From contig DASWIG010000794.1 in assembly GCA_036397835.1 (NCBI GenBank), positions 11,245 through 75,244 of the forward strand: a stretch of DNA of 64,000 bases, given 5' to 3'. The position numbers and the translations under genes were made by a program. Source of the stretch: DASWIG01 sp036397835 (GTDB taxonomy: Bacteria; Acidobacteriota; Thermoanaerobaculia; Multivoradales; J023). Positions 36,401 to 43,956 of this stretch are shown here, one piece after another. The notes beneath the pieces were generated by a model. It searched no databases and was not told the origin of the DNA. It was given only the letters and a program-made list of their open reading frames with translations. The stretch's first letter is position 1, and every line of letters starts with the position of its first letter.

Positions 36401-39400
36401 CACCGGCATGGTGACCGCCCGTTCGCTCCCGGAGGCGCGGGTAAGCTCCCGCAAGACCTGCACGCCGCTGACCTCCCGGTGATCCAGATCCCGCCAAAGC
36501 TGCGTCTGGAGTCGCCGCGCCCGGTCGGCGAAGGAGCTGCTCGCCGAGGCGTCCACATCGAGCAAGGTCAGCGAGGTGAAGTCGCCGATCAACTCTTCGA
36601 CCTGGGGGTGCAGGGGGAGGCGATTGAAGAGCGTCAGATTGAGAGTGAAGCGAGGGATCTTGCTCCACCAGGCGAGTACCGCGGCATAGGCGGCCAGCGG
36701 CACGGTCGTGGCGGCCAGGCCGGCGCGTCCGGAGCGCTCTTTCAAGCGCGCCCAAAGTTCCGCGTCGAGGGAGCCCTGCCGGCGATGGAAGCGGGGGTTT
36801 CGTACCATCGACGGGTCGCGCGCGAGGGGCAGCTCGGGCGCAGGCGGAAGGTCGTCGAGGCGGTCCCGCCAATAGCGGAGCGAGCGCCGATACCGTTCCG
36901 AGCCGCGCAGGCTCAATTCCGCCAGGACGTAGTCACGGAAGGAGGGCCCGAGCGCGGGGAGCTCCGCCGTGGGATGGGTGTAGAGCTCGGCCAGATCGCG
37001 ACCCAGGACATACAGGCTCCAGGCGTCGCCGATCAGCAAGTCGAAGCTCAGATGGAGCCGATGGCGGCCGCCGTCGAACCGGGAGACCCGGAGGTCGAAC
37101 AGCGGCCAACGGTCGCTCGGCAGCACCTGATGGGACATCCGCTCGCGGATCGCATCCAGCTCGGCGGCGAGCGCTTTGGAGCTCTTGCCCGCGAAATCCA
37201 CCACCTCGATGTCGTACGGCGGCACCGTCGGCAAGATCCGCTGCCGGCCTTCGACTTCGACCACGGCCCGCAGCATGTCGTGGCGCTCGATCAGGCGCCG
37301 CCAGGCCGAGGTCAGCCGGTCCATATCCAGGCCCTCACCATCGACCTCCAGATAGATGTGAGTCGAGACGGAGCCCAGCTCGAAGTCGCCGCTGCGCCCT
37401 ACCCAGTAGGCTTGTTGAATGTCGGTGAGCGGGAACGGAAGAAAGCGTTCCTCCGGAGCCGGCGTCAGGACCGGGAGCTCGACCCCTTCCACGGCGTCCG
37501 CGGCCGGACGCCGTTGCTCCAGCGCAGCTGCCTGTCCCGCCACGGTGGGGTTCGCGAACAGTGATTCCAGGGGAAGATCCACTCCCAGGGCACCCCGCAA
37601 CCGGGTGGCCAGTCGGATGGCCTGGAGCGAGTCGCCGCCAAGCTCGAAGAAGTTGTCGTGGACACCCACCGCCTCGGCGCCGAGGACTTGACACCAGTAA
37701 GAGGCCAGTCGCTCCTCCATCGGGTCGCGGGGGGCCACAAAGGCCGGTTCCTCGCCTCGGACGACTTCCGGCGGCTCCAACGCCCGACGATCCACTCGTC
37801 CGCCGGCGGTTCGCGGCAGCTCCTCCAGCGCCACGAAAGCCGCGGGCAACATGAACTCGGGGAGCGTGGCGGCCAGGAAGGCCCGCAGCTCGTCGTCGGA
37901 GGGTAAGGCCGGCTGCTGGGCAGGGACCAGGTATGCGACCAGGCGCACCGACCCCGGGCGCCGCTCGCCGGTCACTGCTCGGCAGCCCGCCACCGCCGCT
38001 TCCCGCACAGCAGGGTGCTCGCATAAGGCCGCTTCGACTCGTCCCAGCTCAACTCGGAAGCCGCGGATCTCGACCTGCTCATCCAGGCGGCCGAGCCACT
38101 CGAGGCGGCCGTCCGGGAGCAGGCGAGCCAGCTCTCCGGTCCCAACCGACTCGCCGTCGCCGAGGCCGGTGACGTAACGCAGCTCCCCCGGGATTCCCAG
38201 GGGCACCGGAACGAGGTTCGAATCGACGAGAACCGCCCGCAGCTCGCTCCCGGCGAGCGCTGTCGGGGCCTCGCCCGCGACCAGTCGGACGGGGCTGGGC
38301 TCGACCAGCAACTGATGCCGCTCGGCCACCGTCAACATCTCGATGTCTGCGAGACGCTGCCCCGGACTGGAGGCCAGACCAGCCATCAGGAGCAGGAAGT
38401 GACGCCCCAGACGGTCGAGGGTGGTGGAGTCATAGAGATCCGTGTTGTACTCCAGGAAGAAGCAAAAAGTGGTGCCGAGCGGGGCCATCATGCACATCAG
38501 GTCGTAGCGGGCCATCCCTTGCCGGCGGACAAAATGCTCGGGCACGAATTCTCCGTCGATCGGACCTCCGGCCCGGTAAAGGGCCTCCCAGGCGAAGGCG
38601 GTCTGAAAGAAGGGCTGTCGACTCGGCTCCCGAGGCACTTCCAGACGATCGATCAGGAGTGAGAGGGGGTAGTCGCGATGCTCGATCGCCCCCGCCACCA
38701 CCTCTTGCGTTCGCGCCAGGAGCTGCCGCACGGTGGGATTACCGGAGAGGTCCGCCCGCAGGGCGAGAAGGTTGACGAAATTGCCCACCACCCGTTCGAA
38801 CTCGGGCCGGCGCCCCCCCAGGGGAGATCCCACCACGAAGTCTTCCTGCCCCGTGTAGCGGCACAACAAAGTCTGGTACGCCGCCAGGGTGACCATGAAG
38901 AAGGTCACCCCTTCAGACCGTGCCAGATCCAGGAGCTGCTGGCGCAACGGCTCACTCACCTCGAAGCTGCGCAGGGCCCCGCGAAAGGTCTGTGCCGGCG
39001 GTCGTGGCCGATCGGTGGGCAGGTGGAGCGCTGGCGGGGCACCGCCGAGCTGTCGGCGCCAATAGGCCCAGTGCCCTTCACCCTCCTCGCCCTGGAGCTT
39101 CCCGGCCTGCCAGCGGACAAAATCGATGTACCGGACCGCCAGGGAAGGCAGGGAGGCTCGCCCGCCGAGCCTCTCCGCCTTGTAAAGCTCGCGCAACTCT
39201 TCGCTGAGAATCGCCGAGGAGACATCGTCAATGGCGATGTGATGGGCCACGATCAGAAAAGTGTGATTCTCTGCCGATCGCGTGCAGAGCTGCATCCGGA
39301 TCGCGGGCCCGCGCTCGAGATCGAAGGGCCGGTGGACTTCCGTCGAGAGGGCCGCATTCAGCTTGTCCGGGCTCCACGCGGAAGCATCCACCACTTCGAA

Positions 39401-39730
39401 AGCGACCTCCATGTAGGTCTGGACTCGCTGCACGGGTTCGTCCCTTTCCAAGGCGAAGGTGGTGCGCAACGCGGCGTGGCGATCGACCAAAGCCTGGAGG
39501 GCGCGGCGCAGCGCCGGCACGTCTATCGGGGAGCGGACCTGCCAGCACAGGATCTCGTTGTAGGCCGTGTTGTGCGGCGTCATCCAGTGTTGGACCCACA
39601 GCTCCCGTTGGCCATAAGAGAGGGGATGAGAGGTGGGGATGGTGCCGAGCTTCTCACGCAGCAGCCGCGCGAGGTGCGCCCGCTTCTCTGTGAGCGAGGG
39701 TTCGGTTGCCGGTGTTGATGGAGAGCGCAT
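33482..39730 (-). CDS. NRPS with dead A domain and thiazole module: C-deltaA-PCP-Cy-A(Cys)-PCP-Ox
   Basis: 2082 residues. Approximate layout: C (35-470, motif HHIAIDD), an A-domain remnant (500-670), PCP (LGGDS, near 690), Cy (790-1215, with SFDLLIGDAWS giving the DxxxxDxxS heterocyclization motif), A (1240-1740), PCP (LGATS) and a C-terminal SagB/McbC-type nitroreductase-fold oxidase (1850-2060, with YPSAGSLYPVQIY). The remnant keeps only the A7-A10 portion (GRLDEQVEIRGFRVELG onward) and lacks the ATP-binding YTSGSTG loop and the substrate pocket. The second A reads DLWNLSLIW(K), nearly the cysteine code DLYNLSLIWK. Cy, Cys activation and oxidase together predict a thiazole. The C-terminus EREVIEI is a plausible short linear docking motif for the TubC domain of the next subunit, whose start overlaps this stop. 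Confidence 0.93.
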   Translation of the reverse strand: MRSPSTPATEPSLTEKRAHLARLLREKLGTIPTSHPLSYGQRELWVQHWMTPHNTAYNEILCWQVRSPIDVPALRRALQALVDRHAALRTTFALERDEPVQRVQTYMEVAFEVVDASAWSPDKLNAALSTEVHRPFDLERGPAIRMQLCTRSAENHTFLIVAHHIAIDDVSSAILSEELRELYKAERLGGRASLPSLAVRYIDFVRWQAGKLQGEEGEGHWAYWRRQLGGAPPALHLPTDRPRPPAQTFRGALRSFEVSEPLRQQLLDLARSEGVTFFMVTLAAYQTLLCRYTGQEDFVVGSPLGGRRPEFERVVGNFVNLLALRADLSGNPTVRQLLARTQEVVAGAIEHRDYPLSLLIDRLEVPREPSRQPFFQTAFAWEALYRAGGPIDGEFVPEHFVRRQGMARYDLMCMMAPLGTTFCFFLEYNTDLYDSTTLDRLGRHFLLLMAGLASSPGQRLADIEMLTVAERHQLLVEPSPVRLVAGEAPTALAGSELRAVLVDSNLVPVPLGIPGELRYVTGLGDGESVGTGELARLLPDGRLEWLGRLDEQVEIRGFRVELGRVEAALCEHPAVREAAVAGCRAVTGERRPGSVRLVAYLVPAQQPALPSDDELRAFLAATLPEFMLPAAFVALEELPRTAGGRVDRRALEPPEVVRGEEPAFVAPRDPMEERLASYWCQVLGAEAVGVHDNFFELGGDSLQAIRLATRLRGALGVDLPLESLFANPTVAGQAAALEQRRPAADAVEGVELPVLTPAPEERFLPFPLTDIQQAYWVGRSGDFELGSVSTHIYLEVDGEGLDMDRLTSAWRRLIERHDMLRAVVEVEGRQRILPTVPPYDIEVVDFAGKSSKALAAELDAIRERMSHQVLPSDRWPLFDLRVSRFDGGRHRLHLSFDLLIGDAWSLYVLGRDLAELYTHPTAELPALGPSFRDYVLAELSLRGSERYRRSLRYWRDRLDDLPPAPELPLARDPSMVRNPRFHRRQGSLDAELWARLKERSGRAGLAATTVPLAAYAAVLAWWSKIPRFTLNLTLFNRLPLHPQVEELIGDFTSLTLLDVDASASSSFADRARRLQTQLWRDLDHREVSGVQVLRELTRASGSERAVTMPVVFTSALNLADADWELLPRAFQGKVSFAITQTPQVWLDMQVMEESGGLRLVLDAVDELFPAGLLDAMFGSFRELLERLAEPPVDGEDLWERRMASRLPAIQIARRSEANATEGPLPGAMLHELFLHQVSVRPDQAAVIAAGRVLTYRELEKRSRWLGHRLRTLGARPNTLVGVVMESGWQQIVAVLGVLTSGAAYLPVDPGLPRERRRLLLERGEVELVVTQPWLERELEWPPGIESIAVENEEPTGEPPSLPPIQGLEDLAYVIFTSGSTGLPKGVMIDHRGAVNTILDVNERFGVGPGDRVFAISSLSFDLSVWDVFGLLAAGGALVIPEPQAARDPAPWTRSITDNRVTVWNSVPALVNLLVEYIVEIRAQAPRSLRLVLMSGDWIPVNLPDRIRATFGEIEVISLGGATEASIWSILYPLGRVNPGWLSIPYGKPMVNQRFHVLNEALEPCPDWVPGHLFIAGIGLAKGYWRDEEKTAASFVAHAQTGERLYRTGDLGRYLPDGNIEFLGREDHQVKIQGYRVELGEVEAALGQHPGLLAAAVVALGEQRGQKRLVGYLVAEGSPAPSPADVREFLGQKLPRYMVPALFVYLDALPLTPNGKVDRKALPTPRPANLPEAEVPAVDTHIAGRLAAIVAEVLGVGGIDISANLFELGATSVDLIRMANRLNRDLGFRPRVAEFYQDPTIAAVVRSYDNELRHSGADPRTAPQESRQPSFELITDLGERHAFRRRLAGLRHGDEGRPSIALGAIGDDGLRRRYLRRQSYREFLHDPVGGIQLGKLLAHLRPIAVAGNYKLLYPSAGSLYPVQIYLHCKPGRVEGLPAGISYCHPYDHRLVVLAPGAELDRHLHHPANRPTFDRAAFSLFLIGRLSAVAPIYGELAKDFCLLEAGAIIQLLQDAAPSADLGLCPVGALSFESIRPLFDLEDGDLLLHSLLGGSIDRSQTASWTPLEEETSLPSPIVEREVIEI

Positions 39731-39749
39731 GTCTATAGCGGCGGATGAC

Positions 39750-42293
39750 TCATTTCCTCTTGGCGGCGCGCAAGAGCGAATCCACCTCGTCCTCGGTCAG
39801 CTCGTCGATCCTCGAGAGCCATCGACGAGCTTCGGCTTCGTCGAGATCTGAGGCTTTCGTCGGGGGTTGCGCCGGACCGGGTGCCTCGACGCCGAGTCCA
39901 TCGAGGATCAGGTCGGTGAGATCGACCACGCTGTGGCCCTTCAGGATCCTCACGACGGGGACGTCGACCCCCAGCTCGGCCTGCAACCAGTTGGTCAGCG
40001 AAAGCGCCATCATGGAGTCGAGTCCCAGCTTGTTGAGCGGCTTGCGAACCTCCAGGTTCTGTGGCGACAGTCCTAAGGTCCCGGCCACTCGGCTGCGCAG
40101 GTGATCCTCCAGCAGCCGGCGGCGGTCGGCGCAGCCGGCGGTCAGAAGCCCGCGTCGCGACAGCCTGCCAGGGCCTTCGCCGCTTGCGCCGCGCGCCTCG
40201 ACGAGCGGCCGGGCGACCAGCGGATGGAGCTCTTCGGACGGCCGCACCTCCTCCGGTTTCGCACGGCGCTGGCGGCGCTCGATAATCACGCCCCGCGCCT
40301 CCAGCACCAGCCGGCCGTCCTCGGAGAAGAGCAGTGAGTCCCCTTCCCACGGTCCTTCCGGCGACTCCGGTCGCAGACGGGCGTGGCACCAGCCGGCGGT
40401 CTCGGGTTCGCCATACAGCCGCACGCTACCCAGAGCGACGCCCAGGTAAGTGTCGTCCAAGTCGACGCTCCCGCCATCTTCCGGCAGAGCGGCCAGCAGG
40501 ACTTGAAAGCAGGCGTCGAGGAAGCCGAGGCGCACGTGGACGTTGCTCGCGGGGCTCATTGCCTCCGCCGGGGAGAGAAGCCCCAAGGCTTCCCCTGCCC
40601 GCCGCCAGAGCTGCGTCACCCCCTTGAGCGAAGGGCCGTACTCGAGGCCCCGGCGCTCCATCGCCCGGTAGTGCTCCGCTGCGGAGACGGCCTCCTCGCA
40701 TCGGGCCTTGACTTCGTCGCGGGCGAGGAGCTCCGGCTCCGACGGCGCCTCCCGTGAAGGCTCGGGGCGGAGCGTAGCGCTGGCATGGAGTGTCCAAGGT
40801 GCCGTAGGTCGCGACCGCTGGGTGGGGCTCAAGACCCGGAAGGAGCCCCAATCGGGCAAATCGGAGCGCAGCACGACCTGGACGGTCACCGCCCCGTCGT
40901 CGGGGAGGACAAGCGCTCTCTCCAGTTTCAGACCCTCGATCTGATGAGCTCCTGGCCCGAACGCCGCGGCCGCCGCCGAGAGCGCCATCTCGAGGATTGC
41001 GGAGGCTGGCAGCACCGCCATCCCCTGGATCCGCTGGTCGCCCAAGAAGGGGAGACGGCGAAGGTCGAGGTCTGTCTGCCAGAAGCAGGTGCTCGGCTCG
41101 ACGGCCGACCTCAGCGATACACCCAGGAGCGGATGACCCGTCGCGCCGCGGCCGTCGGACGGCTCTCCGATTCCGCCGATCGTCGGCTGCGACTCGATCC
41201 AGAAGCTCTCGCGTTGCCAGGGATATGCCGGAAGGCGAACGCAGCGGCCTCCATCGGGATGGATCTTCTGCCAATTCACCGGATAGCCGGCGGTGTAAAG
41301 CCCCGCCAGAGAGGCCAGCATCGCGGCGCGCTCTCCCTCCTGACGCTTGAGGGAACCGAATGCGACGGCCCCCCCGCCCCAATGCTGGAAGGTCGCTTCG
41401 AGCGAGCTCAAAACGATGGGATGGGGACTGATCTCGAGGAAAGTGTCGTATCCGCTGGCGAGCAGCCGCTGGACCGTCTCCGAGAAGAGCACCGGTGCCC
41501 GCAAGTTGCGCACCCAGTACTCGGCGCTGAGCTCCGCGCCGTCGATGGCATCGGCGGTGACGGTAGAATAGATCGGGACGGACGCAGAACGGGGCTGGAG
41601 CTCTTTGAGCTCGCGCAGCACGTCCTCGCGCAGCGGGTCCATCTGGGGACAGTGAGACGCATAATCCACCCTGATAGGCCGGCAGAAAACCTCCCGACTG
41701 TCGAGCTCTTCCAGGATCTTCGCCACCGCCTCCGGCTCGCCGGAGAGCACCGTCGACCGCGGGCTGGCGCTGACCGCCACCGAGACGCGATCCTCATAAC
41801 CCGCCAGAGCGCTCCGGGCCTCTTCAGCCGAAAGCTCCACGGAGGCCATGGCCCCCCTTCCGCTGGCGGACTTCACCAAGCGGCTGCGGCGACAGATCAG
41901 GCGAGCTCCGTCCCCGATGGAGAGGGCGCCCGCCACCACTGCCGCCGCCACCTCCCCCAGGCTCTGACCGACGACTGCATCGGGTTCGACGCCCCACGAC
42001 CGCCATAGGGCCGCCAGGGCCACCTCGATGGCGAGAATCGCGGGCTGGATCACATCGACCTGGTCGAGCCGGGAACGGCTTTGGTCGGCCGTGAGCTCAT
42101 CGAGCAGCGACCACTCGACGTGGGGCTGCATCGCCCTCGCGGTGCGCTCGAGCGCTTCGCGAAAGGCGCTCTCGCTTTCCATGAGCTCGCACCCCATGCC
42201 GAGCCACTGGGATCCTTGCCCAGGGAATACGAAGACGAGCCGCGGCGGTTGAGACGTCGAGACAAAGCCACCTCTGTTGACCTTGATGTGCAT
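39750..42293 (-). CDS. type I PKS fragment: AT-DH*-ACP
   Basis: 847 residues. Acyltransferase about 18-320: FVFPGQGSQW, active-site GQSLGE (Ser111), and YASH, which in actinobacterial rules suggests methylmalonyl-CoA but is not reliable here. A DH-like hotdog region follows (about 385-640: HPLLG, then FLGDQRIQG where active DH has DHxVxG). The catalytic His is Gln, so dehydration is unlikely. The ACP (about 735-810) has the LGLDS phosphopantetheine site, then a tail (LSRIDELTEDEVDSLL) like C-terminal docking tails of PKS proteins. There is no KS and no KR: the KS is at the end of the FAAL protein about 7.3 kb upstream. No good ribosome site precedes the ATG at 42293, and an in-frame stop lies 12 codons further up. 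The NRPS gene starts 19 bases downstream. Confidence 0.9.
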   Translation of the reverse strand: MHIKVNRGGFVSTSQPPRLVFVFPGQGSQWLGMGCELMESESAFREALERTARAMQPHVEWSLLDELTADQSRSRLDQVDVIQPAILAIEVALAALWRSWGVEPDAVVGQSLGEVAAAVVAGALSIGDGARLICRRSRLVKSASGRGAMASVELSAEEARSALAGYEDRVSVAVSASPRSTVLSGEPEAVAKILEELDSREVFCRPIRVDYASHCPQMDPLREDVLRELKELQPRSASVPIYSTVTADAIDGAELSAEYWVRNLRAPVLFSETVQRLLASGYDTFLEISPHPIVLSSLEATFQHWGGGAVAFGSLKRQEGERAAMLASLAGLYTAGYPVNWQKIHPDGGRCVRLPAYPWQRESFWIESQPTIGGIGEPSDGRGATGHPLLGVSLRSAVEPSTCFWQTDLDLRRLPFLGDQRIQGMAVLPASAILEMALSAAAAAFGPGAHQIEGLKLERALVLPDDGAVTVQVVLRSDLPDWGSFRVLSPTQRSRPTAPWTLHASATLRPEPSREAPSEPELLARDEVKARCEEAVSAAEHYRAMERRGLEYGPSLKGVTQLWRRAGEALGLLSPAEAMSPASNVHVRLGFLDACFQVLLAALPEDGGSVDLDDTYLGVALGSVRLYGEPETAGWCHARLRPESPEGPWEGDSLLFSEDGRLVLEARGVIIERRQRRAKPEEVRPSEELHPLVARPLVEARGASGEGPGRLSRRGLLTAGCADRRRLLEDHLRSRVAGTLGLSPQNLEVRKPLNKLGLDSMMALSLTNWLQAELGVDVPVVRILKGHSVVDLTDLILDGLGVEAPGPAQPPTKASDLDEAEARRWLSRIDELTEDEVDSLLRAAKRK

Positions 42294-42435
42294 CTGGTCT
42301 TGAAACGGTCTGCGGGTGAGCGAGCCGCCTCATCCGCACGTTACCGAAAGCTCTCGACTATAGCTCTGAGTCACGGGCACCGCACGAACGCCACCCTCCC
42401 CCTACCGGTGGGCATCAAGAGCCCGTCTTGCCTTC

Positions 42436-42464
42436 AGCGTACCACGGGTAACACACCGGATCAA
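42436..42464 (-). promoter_or_regulatory. possible promoter for the AT/NRPS block
   Basis: On the minus strand, TTGATC (42464-42459) and TACGCT (42441-42436) are 17 bases apart. Both boxes are imperfect (4 of 6 and 3 of 6). It would give a leader of about 135 bases before the AT gene. Confidence 0.25.
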
Positions 42465-42739
42465 CTATCGCCGATGAGTGTACGTGCATGCCTCGCTGCG
42501 GCCAGCGGCGACTCGCGGCTAGCTTCGCTGAAGCCGACGACGCCTCAGCGAGAAATAGGCTTATTGCCATCTGACGATTGACGCGAAGCAGCGGTCGTGA
42601 GTGTTCGAGTATGCTGAGCAGCCAGAGATTGCTCCGCTCGCCAAAGATAGTTCCGCATGCCGACTGTCGTCATCGATGCGTTCACACGGCCAAGATCGAA
42701 ACGCCGTTCGCCCGCAGAGCTGACGGAGAGGCCGGTCGA

Positions 42740-42775
42740 GGCGCGGTCTGACGGTCTTGGCGCGGTCTGGCCGTC
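42740..42775. repeat. 17-base direct repeat, possible operator
   Basis: GGCGCGGTCTGACGGTC (42740-42756) and GGCGCGGTCTGGCCGTC (42759-42775) match at 15 of 17 positions with a 2-base gap. The period is 19 bases. The pair ends about 20 bases before the -35 box at 42795, a usual place for an activator site. Confidence 0.4.
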
Positions 42776-42794
42776 CCATCGCGCAACCTGACTC

Positions 42795-42824
42795 TTGCCA
42801 CCGTCTGCGGGTGTGCTGTAAACT
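42795..42824 (+). promoter_or_regulatory. candidate sigma70 promoter for the OmpW-like gene
   Basis: TTGCCA (42795-42800) and TAAACT (42819-42824) are 18 bases apart, matching 5 of 6 and 4 of 6 consensus bases. The predicted start near 42831 leaves a leader of about 108 bases. Confidence 0.45.
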
Positions 42825-42938
42825 CGCGGGCGTCGGAGGAGAGTGGCGTCTCGGCAACAGCAGCCGGCTCCGGTCGGTGCAGCAACGCCGGCGTCAGACC
42901 GTCGCGAGTCAACCCCAAGCCCTGGAGGAATCCCCACC

Positions 42939-43601
42939 ATGAAGGCAGTACGCATCGTCACCCTCATCGTGCTCTATTCAGCCCTCATCCAGCCAGCCAC
43001 GGCCGCGGCGGAGGATCGTTGGAACATCCGCCTCTATGGGGCCATTCTGTTTTTCGACGCTGGTCGGTCCGATGTCACGGAGTTCTTCGCCGCGGATATT
43101 ACGAGCGGCTCGGAGCTCGGCGTCGGGGTCGGGGCCGAGTACCTGCTCACAAAGCGGTGGGGGGTGGAGGTCAACTTCCTTTTTTCCGCCGTAACTTTAG
43201 ATTACAAGATCGAGTCGTTCCTTCCTCCCGAGATTCTGCCTTCCTATGAGACGGAATTCGATATCGATTACCGGCCGATCACGCTTGGTCTGAATTATCA
43301 TCTCACGCCTTCTTCCCGAGTCGATTTCTATCTAGGCCTGATGTACGCCTATGTCGACTATGGAAGCGAGTTTATCCCGAACCCGATCGGCCCCCCCACG
43401 CCGGTGATCCTCAAAGACGACGACAGCGGCTGGGGAGCCCAGCTCGGCATCGACGTGCCGCTCGGAGAACAGGGCCGCGGGCCGTGGATTCTTGCCGCCA
43501 CCGTGAAGTTCCACTCCTCGACAGTACACGAGCTGACGGAGCCCGACATCAGGTCCAACGACCTCGAGCTGGTGACCGTCGGGATCGGTCGCCGATTCTA
43601 G
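42939..43601 (+). CDS. OmpW-like outer-membrane beta-barrel protein
   Basis: 220 residues from the ATG at 42939, preceded by GGAGG. The frame extends further upstream, but the signal peptide (MKAVRIVTLIVLYSALIQPA, with AAA before the mature EDRWNIRLYG) fixes the start. The mature part alternates polar and hydrophobic residues in amphipathic strands (ELGVGVGAEYLLTKRWGVEV, RPITLGLNYHL) and ends in a terminal aromatic (GIGRRF), as outer-membrane barrels do. Its length and strand pattern fit the OmpW/outer-membrane beta-barrel group. It faces away from the NRPS block, so any role in export of the product is speculative. Confidence 0.75.
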   Translation: MKAVRIVTLIVLYSALIQPATAAAEDRWNIRLYGAILFFDAGRSDVTEFFAADITSGSELGVGVGAEYLLTKRWGVEVNFLFSAVTLDYKIESFLPPEILPSYETEFDIDYRPITLGLNYHLTPSSRVDFYLGLMYAYVDYGSEFIPNPIGPPTPVILKDDDSGWGAQLGIDVPLGEQGRGPWILAATVKFHSSTVHELTEPDIRSNDLELVTVGIGRRF

Positions 43602-43956
43602 CTCGCGCGAACCCGTCGGCGGGTCGCGACTCCCCGCCAGGCCGGCTTCCGCCGATCTCGGGTGCTGGCCGGACACCGCCGGTGTCGACGCCGCGGCGCA
43701 GGCACGCGATCCCTTGACAGTCACGTCCGCTGTCCATTACACTGCGGACTTCTGACGACCCTGGACATCAGACGGGAGGACTTTTGGAATGGCGCCGACG
43801 GCTCGGGAGCGAAGCTCCCATAGGCACCATCAGCGGGGAAAGACGGATGCCTGACGGGCATGGCGATGACCGAATAGCAGGGTGGCCGCAACGTGCGTGC
43901 CAACGGGATGGCGTCACCGCCTTCACATGGCAAGATCACTGAAACGAGGAGAATCG
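43602..43956. other. intergenic region before the ADOP permease gene
   Basis: 355 bases. It holds the promoter at 43714-43743 and a leader of about 200 bases. A short in-frame upstream extension of the permease frame (from 43882) has no ribosome site. No terminator hairpin was evident after the OmpW-like gene. Confidence 0.45.
43714..43743 (+). promoter_or_regulatory. candidate sigma70 promoter for the ADOP permease
   Basis: A perfect -35 box TTGACA (43714-43719) and TACACT (43738-43743, 4 of 6) are separated by 18 bases. The transcription start should be near 43750. Confidence 0.55.

Larger units (their letters stand above)
42294..42938. other. intergenic region between divergent AT and OmpW-like genes
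   Basis: 645 bases with no gene I can support. It contains a candidate promoter for each side (minus 42436-42464, plus 42795-42824) and a 17-base direct repeat just upstream of the plus-strand promoter. The open frames here lack ribosome sites and family resemblance. Confidence 0.5.

Noticed and set aside
9037..39730. Epimerization or N-methyltransferase domains in the NRPS subunits
   Set aside because: Every PCP is followed directly by a C, Cy, Ox or TE domain or the protein end, and A domains show no inserted methyltransferase.
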